A DNA stretch of 7,246 bases from Thermoflexales bacterium (GCA_030834835.1 JAUQXD010000847.1:1-7246); one strand, 5' to 3'. Positions 1 through 6,673 are shown, numbered from the stretch's first letter. Notes: a model not told the origin generated them from the sequence alone. Translations and numbers: made by a program.

Positions 1-34
1 AGGCGCACCGACGTGCCACGCCTGATCGTCTCAC
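1..34 (-). CDS. Possible start of a further downstream gene (very weak)
   Basis: Reading the minus strand past the stop of the last oxidoreductase, there is a GGAG (plus positions 40-43), a 5-base spacer, and a GTG at 34-32. The frame stays open for the 11 codons to the window edge (it begins MRRSGVARRC). The spacing is what a real ribosome binding site would show, and the genes upstream run the same way. Eleven codons with no recognisable motif is too little to identify a product, and the GTG could be chance. A 10-base palindrome (CGAGATCTCG, 43-52) overlaps the candidate ribosome binding site. Confidence 0.15.
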   Translation of the reverse strand, partial: MRRSGVARRCA

Positions 35-52
35 AAAATCTCCGAGATCTCG

Positions 53-898
53 TCAGTCAATGCGTAACGGGCCGCGCGTGATGCACGCGCGCATCTCAGC
101 CAGCCCGCCGATTTGCGGCGGCACGTATTCCACCCACCACGTCAGGCCGGCCTCGGCCAGGGCTTCGATCGACGCGCGATCCTTCCCCCAGTCTTCATCA
201 CGTGCTCGTCCGCCCGATATGACATCGTAAGGGGCAGCTGACACTCGCCGGCCGTCGATGAACTCTTTCATGGCGCGCATCTCAGCGGGTGTGAAATCAT
301 CGCCCGAAGCCTTGTACAGACATGCGCCATCAAATCGTGCGGCGCGTTTCATCGGGCCTGTGTTGGGGTATGCGCCGCCGACCCAGATCGGGATGCGCGG
401 CGATTGAACCGGCCTGGGTAGGAACGCCACTTCGTCGATGTGATAATGCTCGCCGTGAAAGGTGAACGGTTCGCCGCTCCACAGGCCGATCAAGATGTCG
501 AGCGATTCGTCGAGCATCTTCGCGCGCTGCCCGGGATCGCTCACTTCGCCGAAGCGAGTAAAGCTGATATCGATCGATGTGTCGCCCAGGCCAACGCCTA
601 GAATCAGCCGGCCGCCTGACAAGTGATCGAGCGTGACCGTTTCTCGCGCGACTTTCCACGGGCGGCGGCGCGACAGCGGGGTGACTTCCGTGCCAAGCCG
701 GATCGTTTTCGTACGCATTGCCATCGCCGCCAGCGCGATCCATGGATCATACGTCGGCACGTCCTGATGGCCCTGCCACATGATGTAGTCTTCGAGGAAG
801 ATACCGTCCCAGCCGGATTCTTCAGCCAGGGCGGCAAACTCAGCCAACACCTGCGGATCGCACAAGCCGCCGTTCGGAAACTCGAGGCCAAAGCGCAT
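53..898 (-). CDS. LLM-class (luciferase-like) flavin-dependent oxidoreductase, copy 1
   Basis: A 281-residue member of the bacterial luciferase-like superfamily, a single-domain TIM barrel that uses FMN or coenzyme F420 for hydride transfer or monooxygenation. It is probably cytoplasmic: there is no signal peptide or membrane segment. Visible family marks are the N-terminal strand MRFGLEFPNG, the AEESGWDGIFLED helix-strand near residues 25-37, the central block around residues 61-105 (IRLGT, TPLSRRRPWKVARE, LDHLSGGR, GVGLG), and PRIPIWVGG near 167-175. The length is typical of the shorter LLM proteins. The ATG at 898 is supported by GGAGG at plus 904-908 with a 5-base spacer. It is a paralogue of the gene at 1374-2207, and the two flank a small DUF6958-like gene. 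It sits 170 bases after that gene, so it may have its own promoter. The cofactor (FMN or F420) and substrate cannot be decided from sequence; the family assignment is secure. Confidence 0.93.
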   Translation of the reverse strand: MRFGLEFPNGGLCDPQVLAEFAALAEESGWDGIFLEDYIMWQGHQDVPTYDPWIALAAMAMRTKTIRLGTEVTPLSRRRPWKVARETVTLDHLSGGRLILGVGLGDTSIDISFTRFGEVSDPGQRAKMLDESLDILIGLWSGEPFTFHGEHYHIDEVAFLPRPVQSPRIPIWVGGAYPNTGPMKRAARFDGACLYKASGDDFTPAEMRAMKEFIDGRRVSAAPYDVISGGRARDEDWGKDRASIEALAEAGLTWWVEYVPPQIGGLAEMRACITRGPLRID

Positions 899-903
899 CG
901 GTA

Positions 904-908
904 CCTCC
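904..908 (-). promoter_or_regulatory. Ribosome binding site of LLM copy 1
   Basis: GGAGG on the minus strand, 5 bases before the ATG at 898. It is the strongest Shine-Dalgarno match in the window and fixes the start of this gene. Confidence 0.75.
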
Positions 909-932
909 GATTGATCAAGATGTACGCGAATA

Positions 933-962
933 AGCAGGGATGGCTCTCACACAATCCCTGCT
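933..962 (-). promoter_or_regulatory. Hairpin in the leader of LLM copy 1
   Basis: A perfect 9-base inverted repeat (AGCAGGGAT at 933-941, ATCCCTGCT at 954-962) with a 12-base loop. It lies about 35 bases before the start codon at 898. No U-tract follows on the minus strand, so it is not a typical intrinsic terminator. It could be a leader hairpin, a weak end point for the upstream operon, or an operator. The function is inferred only from position. Confidence 0.35.
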
Positions 963-989
963 CGATCTTAGCACAGCTTGATTTTAGCA
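960..989 (-). promoter_or_regulatory. Tandem extended -10-like boxes upstream of LLM copy 1
   Basis: On the minus strand, TGCTAAAAT (989-981) and TGCTAAGAT (973-965) each match the extended -10 form TGnTAnnnT. They lie within an imperfect 14-base direct repeat (976-989 and 960-973, 12 of 14 identical, offset 16). No good -35 hexamer is seen 17 bases upstream of either, though extended -10 promoters can work with a poor -35. A start from the 981-986 box would include the whole hairpin at 933-962 in the transcript. This is a candidate promoter in a 170-base gap that otherwise shows nothing recognisable. Confidence 0.3.
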
Positions 990-1068
990 TTGCGAACGCA
1001 GGCTGGGCTGGACCGACCTGCCTGGCCTCCCGAAAATGATAGTGAGTCTGTCGATTAGGTCGCGTGGT

Positions 1069-1356
1069 TTAACTGGCTGCCAACTTGACGAACTCACGGC
1101 GCTTGTCCTTAACGCGCTCGATCACGTGCCGCGCTTCTAAATCCAGTTTGACGGTAGTGACATACCAGCGAATCGAACCGTCGAACTTGCCGGACAACTT
1201 CTGCTCGACGGAACGGGTCAGGTCTTCAAACGTCAGTTTTTCGTGGCGGCGCAGCGCGTCCAGAATTGCGGCCTGGACGATGTCGCGCTTAGCTTGATTG
1301 ATATTGACTCCTTGCTTGTTGGCGTCCGGGTGCTGTGTGTAAACTTTGGTGTTCAT
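1069..1356 (-). CDS. Small DUF6958-like protein, probable winged-helix fold
   Basis: A 95-residue basic protein with no signal peptide or membrane segment. It has an N-terminal NPD-like segment (HPDANKQGVNIN, residues 9-20), a helix that reads as a helix-turn-helix lead-in (AKRDIVQAAILDALRR, about 22-37), then LTFEDLTRSVEQKL (41-54). A conserved-looking block follows, GSIRWYVTTVKLDLEAR (60-76), then VIERVKDKRREFVKL. The pattern of a predicted helix pair followed by WYxTTVKLDLEAR and a basic beta-hairpin matches my memory of the DUF6958 family. It also resembles small winged-helix proteins in which a 'wing' follows the second helix. The role is not known; DNA binding is an inference. The ATG at 1356 is preceded by AGGAG (1366-1370) with a 9-base spacer. 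The stop of the upstream LLM gene is only 17 bases away, so they are probably co-transcribed. Confidence 0.8.
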   Translation of the reverse strand: MNTKVYTQHPDANKQGVNINQAKRDIVQAAILDALRRHEKLTFEDLTRSVEQKLSGKFDGSIRWYVTTVKLDLEARHVIERVKDKRREFVKLAAS

Positions 1357-1373
1357 GTTTGATCTCTCCTGAA

Positions 1374-2207
1374 TTAGCTTAGTTGCGGCGGCCCCTGCCG
1401 GATGCGGCGCAGAATCCCGTCGGGATCAGTGGGTTGATCGGGGGCGGGCCACAACGCTTCGATCCACCATGTCGCGCCCGCCTCAATCCACGGTTGCACA
1501 ATCGAACTGGCCGCGGCTCGATCGTCCCCCGGTGTGCGCCCCTCGACTACGATGTCGTAAGGTGTAGCGGCCGAGCGGTTGGTGGCCACGTAGTCACGCA
1601 TGGCACGCACATCGGCCGGCGTCACCTCGCGGATTTTGCCATCGTCGTCGAGGACGTTGGGCAGCAAGCCATCGTATCGCAAAGCCCGCGCCATCGATTG
1701 GTCGCGCCGCCATGCGCCGACCACCCAGATGGGAATGCGCGGCTGTTGCACGGGCGGCGGTGGCGGGAAGAAGTTGCATTCTTTGATGTGATAGTGTTTG
1801 CCCTCGTAACTGAAAGGTTGTCCGCGCCACAACCCCGTCAGGATGTCCAGACCTTCATCAAGTAGTTCCGCGCGCGTCTTGCGATCAGTCACTTCGCCGA
1901 ATTCGCCGAAGCCCGTATCAACTGCACCCAGTCCAACTGACAGGATCACGCGGCCGTTCGAGAGTTGATCGAGCGTGGCCGTCTCACTGGCGAGTTTCCA
2001 CGGTCGCATCCGTGAGAGCGGCGTGAGCATCGTGCCTAATCGAATGCGCTGCGTTCGCATCGCGGCGGCGGTCAGCGACACCCACGCATCGATGCCCCAC
2101 ACGGGTTCCCAGACGAAGAAACCATCCCAGCCCGCTTGCTCGGCTTCAAACGCAAAATCGGCGGCGGTGCGGGCATCGCCGTAAGGCAGAACAAAACCGT
2201 ATCGCAT
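1374..2207 (-). CDS. LLM-class (luciferase-like) flavin-dependent oxidoreductase, copy 2
   Basis: A 277-residue cytoplasmic luciferase-like TIM-barrel protein expected to bind FMN or F420. The marks are MRYGFVLPYG at the N-terminus, EAEQAGWDGFFVWEP (21-35), the central block at about 50-94 (IRLGT, TPLSRMRPWKLASE, LDQLSNGR, SVGLG), GFGEFGEV (99-106), and PRIPIWVVGAW near 156-166. In the central block it shares 33 of 45 residues with the gene at 53-898, so the two are paralogues. It lacks about ten residues that copy 1 has near residues 40-50 and has instead a short run of five prolines before the PRIPIW strand. The ATG at 2207 lies 6 bases after the stop of the DUF3224 gene, with GAGGG just upstream (2211-2215, 3-base spacer), pointing to translational coupling. 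The substrate is unknown. Confidence 0.93.
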   Translation of the reverse strand: MRYGFVLPYGDARTAADFAFEAEQAGWDGFFVWEPVWGIDAWVSLTAAAMRTQRIRLGTMLTPLSRMRPWKLASETATLDQLSNGRVILSVGLGAVDTGFGEFGEVTDRKTRAELLDEGLDILTGLWRGQPFSYEGKHYHIKECNFFPPPPPVQQPRIPIWVVGAWRRDQSMARALRYDGLLPNVLDDDGKIREVTPADVRAMRDYVATNRSAATPYDIVVEGRTPGDDRAAASSIVQPWIEAGATWWIEALWPAPDQPTDPDGILRRIRQGPPQLS

Positions 2208-2213
2208 ACGCCC

Positions 2214-2615
2214 TCACTCAAAGGTGTAACAAAATTTCATCGGGTAACTTTCAGCGTGACCGGACAAAGCGACCTCGCCGTCGCCGCGCAGCGTGGCTAA
2301 TTCGCCTGTGCCCGAGTTGGGCACGACAAAGAATGTGCTGGCTACCTCGGTCTTGTTGAAGGTGCCTGTGTGCTGGATCACAAAACTGCCCTTGCGGCCC
2401 ACCACGCGCCCGATGATGCGTTCCAACCCGACGAAACTGCCGGATTCATCGGGCCGATAGACCATCAGGTAGTCGAGTGTGCTTTCACCTTCGATGTCAC
2501 CCTGATAGGTGTACGCCACACTCGAGCGAGTCATTTTCAGTTCGCCGGGCACTTCGTTGTATGGTTTCTCATCCCACGCTTTAAGGGCGAATGAGACATT
2601 CGGTTGTGAAGTCAC
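2214..2615 (-). CDS. DUF3224 domain protein
   Basis: A 133-residue protein matching the DUF3224 family, which is thought to form a small calycin-like beta barrel related to allene oxide cyclase; no enzymatic activity is established. Visible signature parts are WDEKPYNE (14-21), the YTYQGDIEGESTLDYLMVY strand pair (35-53), FVGLERIIGRVVGRKGSFVIQ (61-81), and VVPNSGTGELATLRGDG (97-113). The length is typical for the family. No signal peptide is present. The start is a GTG at 2615, supported by AGGAG at 2623-2627 with a 7-base spacer; there is no suitable ATG nearby. It follows the FAD oxidoreductase by 38 bases and is followed by an LLM gene after 6 bases, so it sits inside a probable operon. 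DUF3224 genes often occur in stress-type gene sets, so a ligand-binding or protective role is plausible but unproven. Confidence 0.92.
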   Translation of the reverse strand: MTSQPNVSFALKAWDEKPYNEVPGELKMTRSSVAYTYQGDIEGESTLDYLMVYRPDESGSFVGLERIIGRVVGRKGSFVIQHTGTFNKTEVASTFFVVPNSGTGELATLRGDGEVALSGHAESYPMKFCYTFE

Positions 2616-2622
2616 GCTGTTG

Positions 2623-2627
2623 CTCCT
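2623..2627 (-). promoter_or_regulatory. Ribosome binding site for the GTG start of the DUF3224 gene
   Basis: AGGAG on the minus strand with a 7-base spacer to the GTG at 2615. It is what makes the non-ATG start credible. Confidence 0.65.
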
Positions 2628-2645
2628 GTTGAAGTTTAGGCGGTG

Positions 2646-2660
2646 AGAGTAGTCTACTCT
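2646..2660. repeat. 15-base palindrome across the stop of the FAD oxidoreductase gene
   Basis: AGAGTAG and CTACTCT flank one central base, so the stop codon (TAG on the minus strand, 2654-2656) falls inside the palindrome. Steric limits would leave a stem of about five pairs. There is no U-tract after it, so it is not a convincing terminator. It may be chance. Confidence 0.3.
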
Positions 2661-4045
2661 TTCGCCGGTGGAATGTTCTGATTGAGCCGGAACAGATTAG
2701 TCGGATCGTAGCGGCGCTTGATCGCGGCCAGTCGCTCCCATGTTGCTGTTGGATATGCCTCGCGGATGCGCGCCTCGCCTTCATCGCCAAGAAAATTAAC
2801 GTAGGCCGCGGCTTCACCCTGACGCAGTGCCGCCGCGAAACCGGTGACCCAGGCTTCGTGCATGACCTTCTCATCCGGCTGTTGGTAAAGACCCGCGAGA
2901 TTCACCATGATCCGCCGCGTGCGATGCGCGAACGCGGTGGCGTCAGCGGGGATGCGGGCCATCGCCCCGCCGAGTACGCGGAGTTGCGCCACGGCCATCG
3001 AGGCAGTGGAGGCGCGCAGATGATCGAGGATCGTCGCGGCCACAGATCGATCGATGTGGTCGATGAACAGCGTGCGCGACGCCGCCGTCGGATGATAGTT
3101 TTCATCATCGGGCGGGTAGACCTCTGCATAGCGCATCGGTTTGACCATATCCGCGATCGGTGTGGCGATTGCCCTGAATGGTGCGATTACGCGTTGACCG
3201 GCCTCGGCCTCACCGGCATAAGCCAGGATAGCAAGGATGACGAGTTGACCGTGGAACTCAGCAGGCACGAACGGCATCGGCGGCGCGGGCATGACATTGG
3301 CAATGGTCGAGAGTTCTTCGGGCGCGGCCTCCGCCGCAGCGATGAATGCCGCAATGCTGTCGGGCGTTGCCGGCAGTAACAGCATGCCGCCCACAGCTTT
3401 GTCAACTTCATGCAACCGGAACTGGAACCGTGTCGCAACGCCGAAATTGCCGCCTCCGCCACGGATCGCCCAGAAGAGATCGGGATGCGTCCTGGCATCG
3501 ACACGGAGCAATTGCCCGTCGGCGGTGACGACCTCCGCGGCCAGCAACGAATCGATCGTGAGACCGTACTTGCGGACGAGATAGCCGATACCGCCACCCA
3601 ACGTGATGCCGCCGACCCCGACCGAGCCGGTGTCGCCGAACCCGATCGCGAGGCCGTGCGCCCCCAGTGCCGTCGTGACCGCGCCCGCCGTCAAACCCGT
3701 CTCAACCCACGCCGTGCGTTGGCCCGGATCGATCTGCATCGCCCGCATATCCGATAGATCGAGCACGATGCCGCCATCCGAAACGCTGTGGCCGGCGCCG
3801 CTGTGACCACCGCTGCGCACGGCCAGTTCCAGCCCGGTCTCACGAGCCAGCGAGACGACACGCGCCACATCGGCTGCGTCTGCGACACGAATGATGACTG
3901 CCGGTCGACGATCGATTCCCCCGGCGAAGACGGTGCGTGCCCTGTCATACTCGGCATCGCCCGGCGCGATTACCCGACCCTTGAAGGCCGGGCGAATCTG
4001 CGAGATCGAGAGTGTTTCACGCTTGTTTTCAAGTAACATATTCAT
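2654..4045 (-). CDS. FAD-binding oxidoreductase, berberine-bridge-enzyme type
   Basis: A 463-residue protein of the PCMH/VAO flavoprotein superfamily with a C-terminal BBE domain. Enzymes of this group oxidise alcohols, sugars or secondary metabolites and usually pass electrons to oxygen. The FAD-binding domain covers about residues 40-215: RSGGHSGAGHS (77-87) holds the histidine (about 81) usually linked to FAD, and GVGGITLGGGIG (143-154) with RKYGLTIDS follows. IRGGGGNFGVAT is at 194-205. The BBE motif is at the end (YVNFLGDEGEAR, about 415-426, then RLAAIKRRYDPTNLFRLNQN). The residue that is cysteine in bicovalent relatives appears to be threonine (about 139), so at most one covalent link is expected. 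No signal peptide is seen. The ATG at 4045 is given, but AAAGGGG (4047-4053) is only 1 base from it and 7 bases from a second ATG at 4039, which may be the true start. The substrate is unknown. Confidence 0.94.
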   Translation of the reverse strand: MNMLLENKRETLSISQIRPAFKGRVIAPGDAEYDRARTVFAGGIDRRPAVIIRVADAADVARVVSLARETGLELAVRSGGHSGAGHSVSDGGIVLDLSDMRAMQIDPGQRTAWVETGLTAGAVTTALGAHGLAIGFGDTGSVGVGGITLGGGIGYLVRKYGLTIDSLLAAEVVTADGQLLRVDARTHPDLFWAIRGGGGNFGVATRFQFRLHEVDKAVGGMLLLPATPDSIAAFIAAAEAAPEELSTIANVMPAPPMPFVPAEFHGQLVILAILAYAGEAEAGQRVIAPFRAIATPIADMVKPMRYAEVYPPDDENYHPTAASRTLFIDHIDRSVAATILDHLRASTASMAVAQLRVLGGAMARIPADATAFAHRTRRIMVNLAGLYQQPDEKVMHEAWVTGFAAALRQGEAAAYVNFLGDEGEARIREAYPTATWERLAAIKRRYDPTNLFRLNQNIPPAKE

Positions 4046-4046
4046 G

Positions 4047-4077
4047 CCCCTTTCTATCTTTGTCCAACTTCGTCCAA
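4047..4077 (-). promoter_or_regulatory. Ribosome binding site and paired hexamers before the FAD oxidoreductase
   Basis: AAAGGGG (4047-4053 on the minus strand) spaces better to the ATG at 4039 (7 bases) than to the one at 4045 (1 base). Upstream, TTGGAC occurs twice (4077-4072 and 4067-4062) exactly 10 bases apart, one DNA turn. The pair could be a regulator half-site repeat or a -35-like element; no matching -10 is seen. The regulatory reading is speculative. Confidence 0.3.
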
Positions 4078-4087
4078 ATAACCGATG

Positions 4088-5359
4088 TTACGCATTAACC
4101 TGACCAACGCCCCGGGCACGCTCAAGCAGCAGTTTTCGCTCGCGCACATTGCGCGCAAGCGAAGCCGCGCGCTTGAACTCCGCGCGAGCCTCATCGAAGC
4201 GGCCCAGTTTAGCGAGCAGATCGCCGCGCACGCCTGGCAGGAAGTGATAGCTCTTCAACGACGGCTCGTCGATCAACGCATCCACAATCTCAAGCCCCGC
4301 AGCCGGACCATACGCCATTGCGACCGCGACTGCGCGATTCAACTCCACGATGGGTGAGGGCGCGACCTGAGCGAGTGCATCGTACAACGCTGCAATGCGC
4401 ACCCAGTCCGTTTCTTTCGGGGTGCGCGCTCGCGCATGGCAGGCGGCGATGGCGGCTTGCACCCCGTAAGGGCCAAGCGCTTCGCCGAGTTTCTCGGCGC
4501 GATCGAGCGCCGCCAGACCGCGATGGATAAGGAGGTGATCCCAGCGCGCGCGGTTCTGATCAAGCAGCAAAATCGGCTCGCCCGATGGGCCAACTCGTGC
4601 CCGCAGGCGTGACGCCTGAATTTCCATCAGTGCGACGAGGCCGTGAACTTCCGATTCGTTCGGAATCAGCCCGGCCAGAATACGGCCCAGTCGCAGCGCA
4701 TCCTCACACAACTCCGGTCTCACCCAATCGTCGCCGGCTGTCGCGGCGTAACCTTCGTTGAAGATGAGATAGATCACTTCTAGCACCGACGACAGACGAG
4801 CGGCGCGTTCAGCCCCACGCGGGACCTCGAAGGGCACATGCGCCTCGGCAAGCGTTCGTTTGGCTCGGACGATGCGCTGCGCGACAGTCGCCTCTGAGAC
4901 CAGGAAGGCGCGCGCGATCTCATCGGTAGTCAGACCGCCGAGCAGGCGCAACGTGAGCGCCACGCGCGCCTCGGTCGAGATCACCGGATGGCAGGCGGTG
5001 AAGATCAGGCGCAGTAGATCGTCGCCGATGTCATCGTCCAGCGCCGCCTCGAAATCAGCCTCGGCCAGTTCTTGCTGGATTTCGAGATCACGTCCAATTT
5101 CTTCGTGCTTCCGCTCCAGCACGATGTTGCGCCGTATTCGATCGATCGCGCGATGCTTCGCGGTGGCCATGAGCCAGGCCCCCGGTTTGTCCGGGATGCC
5201 CGACTCCGGCCACTGCCCCAACGCGATCACGAGCGCGTCCTGTGCCAGGTCTTCGGCCAGACCCACGTCGCGCACGATTCGCGCGAGACTGGCGATGAGT
5301 TTCGCCGACTCGATCCGCCAGACGGCGTCAATCGTGCGGTGAATGTCGGAAGTCGTCAT
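4088..5359 (-). CDS. ECF sigma factor with DUF6596 and TPR-like extension (ECF42-like)
   Basis: A protein of about 423 residues, far longer than the 180-200 of a classical ECF sigma factor. Region 2 is at about 14-78 (WRIESAKLIASLARIVRDVGLAED, then LAQDALVIALGQWP and AWLMATAKHRAIDRIRR). The FTACHP motif is near 120-125, and the region 4 helix-turn-helix at about 144-167 (TTDEIARAFLVSEATVAQRI). The DUF6596 block runs from about 186 to 288, with YLIFNEGY, RPELCEDALRLGRIL and LLLDQNRARWDH. The tail (about 296-411) has TPR-like helices, including ELNRAVAVAM and LAKLGRFDEARAEFKRA. This layout is that of the ECF42 group, in which the C-terminal extension is reported to control activity in place of an anti-sigma factor; none is seen here. 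ECF42 genes usually neighbour a YCII/DGPF-type gene, absent in this window but possible beyond its edge. The ATG at 5359 is preferred; a TTG at 5365 with the same frame is also possible, with GGGGA at 5370-5374 serving either start. Confidence 0.94.
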   Translation of the reverse strand: MTTSDIHRTIDAVWRIESAKLIASLARIVRDVGLAEDLAQDALVIALGQWPESGIPDKPGAWLMATAKHRAIDRIRRNIVLERKHEEIGRDLEIQQELAEADFEAALDDDIGDDLLRLIFTACHPVISTEARVALTLRLLGGLTTDEIARAFLVSEATVAQRIVRAKRTLAEAHVPFEVPRGAERAARLSSVLEVIYLIFNEGYAATAGDDWVRPELCEDALRLGRILAGLIPNESEVHGLVALMEIQASRLRARVGPSGEPILLLDQNRARWDHLLIHRGLAALDRAEKLGEALGPYGVQAAIAACHARARTPKETDWVRIAALYDALAQVAPSPIVELNRAVAVAMAYGPAAGLEIVDALIDEPSLKSYHFLPGVRGDLLAKLGRFDEARAEFKRAASLARNVRERKLLLERARGVGQVNA

Positions 5360-5392
5360 ATCCAAAAGGTCCCCGTCGGGTGTCGCAGACGT

Positions 5393-6121
5393 TTACCCGG
5401 CCCGCTTCATACTCAAATAGCGAGACCGCTGTTTTTGATCAAGGTGTTCAATCGCGTAGCGCAGAGCCGTGCGCGGCATGGCGGCGGCATGTTTATCTAA
5501 AAAGTCCAGTAGTTGTTGGCGATCGACTCCCCCGGCGGCCCGCAGCATCCAGCCGGTGGCCTTATGGATCAAGTCCTGGTCGTCGTCGATCAGAATCTCT
5601 GCGAGCTTGAATGTGTCGGCTATCTCGCCTTTTTTGATGAAGTAGCCGGTGCTCACGATAGCGGTGCGGCGTTCCCAGATATTTCTAGAGCGCGCCAGTT
5701 TGTACAAGACCGCGCGCGATTTATCGAATAAGTAGCCGCCCACGACCCACGGAGCACTGCGATCGACCAGGTCCCAGTTGTTGATTCGATCGTGGCGTCC
5801 CAGATAAAGATCGAATAGATCTGTTCGGCGCGTCTCGGATGTCTGCTTGTTGCGCGCCTGCCAATCCATGATACTCACCGCGCCGACCCTGACCTCGTGG
5901 ACGGGACTTTCGAGCAGTTTTTCGATTTCGACGAGCGGCATCTCGATAAACTCTTTAGCCAGTGCGAAGACTTGCCCCATCCGCACGCCCATAAACTGAT
6001 CGCCGTCGCCGGGCCGGTCCTCGTCGAATTTGAAATAGCGATGGTATTTCTTGAGTTCGACTGGCGAACGATGGGCCGTCAACCTGTCGATAAATCGCTG
6101 TGCGCTTACATCGGCTGACAT
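5393..6121 (-). CDS. DNA alkylation repair protein, AlkD-like
   Basis: A 242-residue, all-helical HEAT-like repeat protein. AlkD-type glycosylases remove positively charged alkylated bases (3-methyladenine, 7-methylguanine) without base flipping, starting base excision repair. Signature stretches seen are GVRMGQVFALAKEF (45-58), HEVRVGAVSIMD (75-86), INNWDLVD (113-120), NIWERRTAIVST (147-158) and DLIHKATGWMLR (183-194). Trp116, Asp120 and Trp191 line up with the Trp-Asp-Trp residues described for the Bacillus cereus AlkD active site, so the protein is likely active. The length is normal for the family. The start at 6121 has a moderate GAAGAG (6129-6134) with a 7-base spacer. It lies 33 bases before the sigma factor start, so a shared transcript is likely, linking repair of alkylated DNA to this cassette. 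A 33-base palindrome lies just upstream. Confidence 0.92.
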   Translation of the reverse strand: MSADVSAQRFIDRLTAHRSPVELKKYHRYFKFDEDRPGDGDQFMGVRMGQVFALAKEFIEMPLVEIEKLLESPVHEVRVGAVSIMDWQARNKQTSETRRTDLFDLYLGRHDRINNWDLVDRSAPWVVGGYLFDKSRAVLYKLARSRNIWERRTAIVSTGYFIKKGEIADTFKLAEILIDDDQDLIHKATGWMLRAAGGVDRQQLLDFLDKHAAAMPRTALRYAIEHLDQKQRSRYLSMKRAG

Positions 6122-6156
6122 GGGATGACTCTTCGTAATCGATTGACGACATGCTT

Positions 6157-6189
6157 AGACCTGTCAGGTTTGCCAAACCTGACAGGTCT
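6157..6189. repeat. Perfect 33-base palindrome between the VOC and AlkD-like genes
   Basis: AGACCTGTCAGGTTTG (6157-6172) is followed by one base and then its exact reverse complement (6174-6189): 16-base arms, one central base. It starts 7 bases beyond the stop of the VOC gene and ends about 35 bases before the AlkD-like start. As RNA it would form a strong stem with a small loop, but no U-tract follows on the minus strand. It may be a factor-dependent or partial terminator, an RNA-processing site, or a copy of a dispersed intergenic repeat. The inner half-sites (CCTGTCAGG, CCTGACAGG) are themselves near-palindromic, giving a nested design that a dimeric or tetrameric protein could read. Confidence 0.8.
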
Positions 6190-6196
6190 TGATGGG

Positions 6197-6673
6197 TTAT
6201 TCTTGCTCGTAGGCCCGCTTCAAAGCGGCGATGTCGATCTTGCTCATTTGCAGCATGGCCTGCATGACGCTCTGCGATTTGCGAGGATCGGGGTCGCCCA
6301 GCAGCTGCCCCAGCGCCGTGGGGATGATCTGCCACGACAAACCGAACTTGTCTTTGAGCCAGCCGCACTGACCCGGTTCGCCGCCGTCTGCCGTGAGCTT
6401 CGCCCACAGGTCATCGACTTCGGCCTGTGTTTCACAGTTGGCGAGGAGCGAGAAGCCGTCGGTGAAGGTGAAGTGCGGCCCGCCGTTCAGTGCGATCAGT
6501 TCCTGCCCGTCCAGCACGAAGTTGATGGACATGGCTTTGCCACCCAGGTCGGGCACTTCGTCGGGATAGCGGTTCAGGCTGATGACGCGCGAGTTCTTGA
6601 GAATGGACACGTACAGATTCACGGCTTCTTCGGCCTGATCGTTGTATGTCAGGAATGGTGCGATTTTGGGCAT
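6197..6673 (-). CDS. VOC family protein, PhnB-like
   Basis: A 158-residue protein of the vicinal oxygen chelate fold, in the PhnB-like subgroup often labelled '3-demethylubiquinone-9 3-methyltransferase'; that label is a family name and no methyltransferase activity is shown. Typical features are AEEAVNLYVSIL (14-25), INFVLDGQELIALNGGP (50-66), FTDGFSLLANCETQAEVDDLW (70-90), and QCGWLKDKFGLSWQIIP (102-118). The length and motif order are normal. The ATG at 6673 has AGGAG (6679-6683) with a 5-base spacer, a good match. It is 84 bases after the stop of the RibD-like gene and 75 bases before the AlkD-like start, with the palindrome between. Proteins of this type are frequent neighbours of ECF42-type sigma factors, which suits a shared regulon, but the ligand is unknown. 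Confidence 0.93.
   Translation of the reverse strand: MPKIAPFLTYNDQAEEAVNLYVSILKNSRVISLNRYPDEVPDLGGKAMSINFVLDGQELIALNGGPHFTFTDGFSLLANCETQAEVDDLWAKLTADGGEPGQCGWLKDKFGLSWQIIPTALGQLLGDPDPRKSQSVMQAMLQMSKIDIAALKRAYEQE

Noticed and set aside
1069..1356. Antitoxin of a toxin-antitoxin pair
   Set aside because: The protein is small and basic, but the adjacent genes are full-length oxidoreductases, with no toxin-like partner.
2858..3379. 173-codon open frame on the plus strand
   Set aside because: It lies wholly antisense to the FAD oxidoreductase, whose motifs are intact. The predicted protein is rich in Arg, His and Gly with no recognisable domain, as expected of a shadow frame in GC-rich DNA.
4860..5342. 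160-codon plus-strand open frame, rich in Ser, Ala and Arg
   Set aside because: It is antisense to sigma region 2 and region 4 coding sequence, with low-complexity composition typical of a shadow frame.
6157..6189. Intrinsic terminator for the VOC gene
   Set aside because: The stem is strong, but no run of U follows on the minus strand, so it is listed as a repeat.
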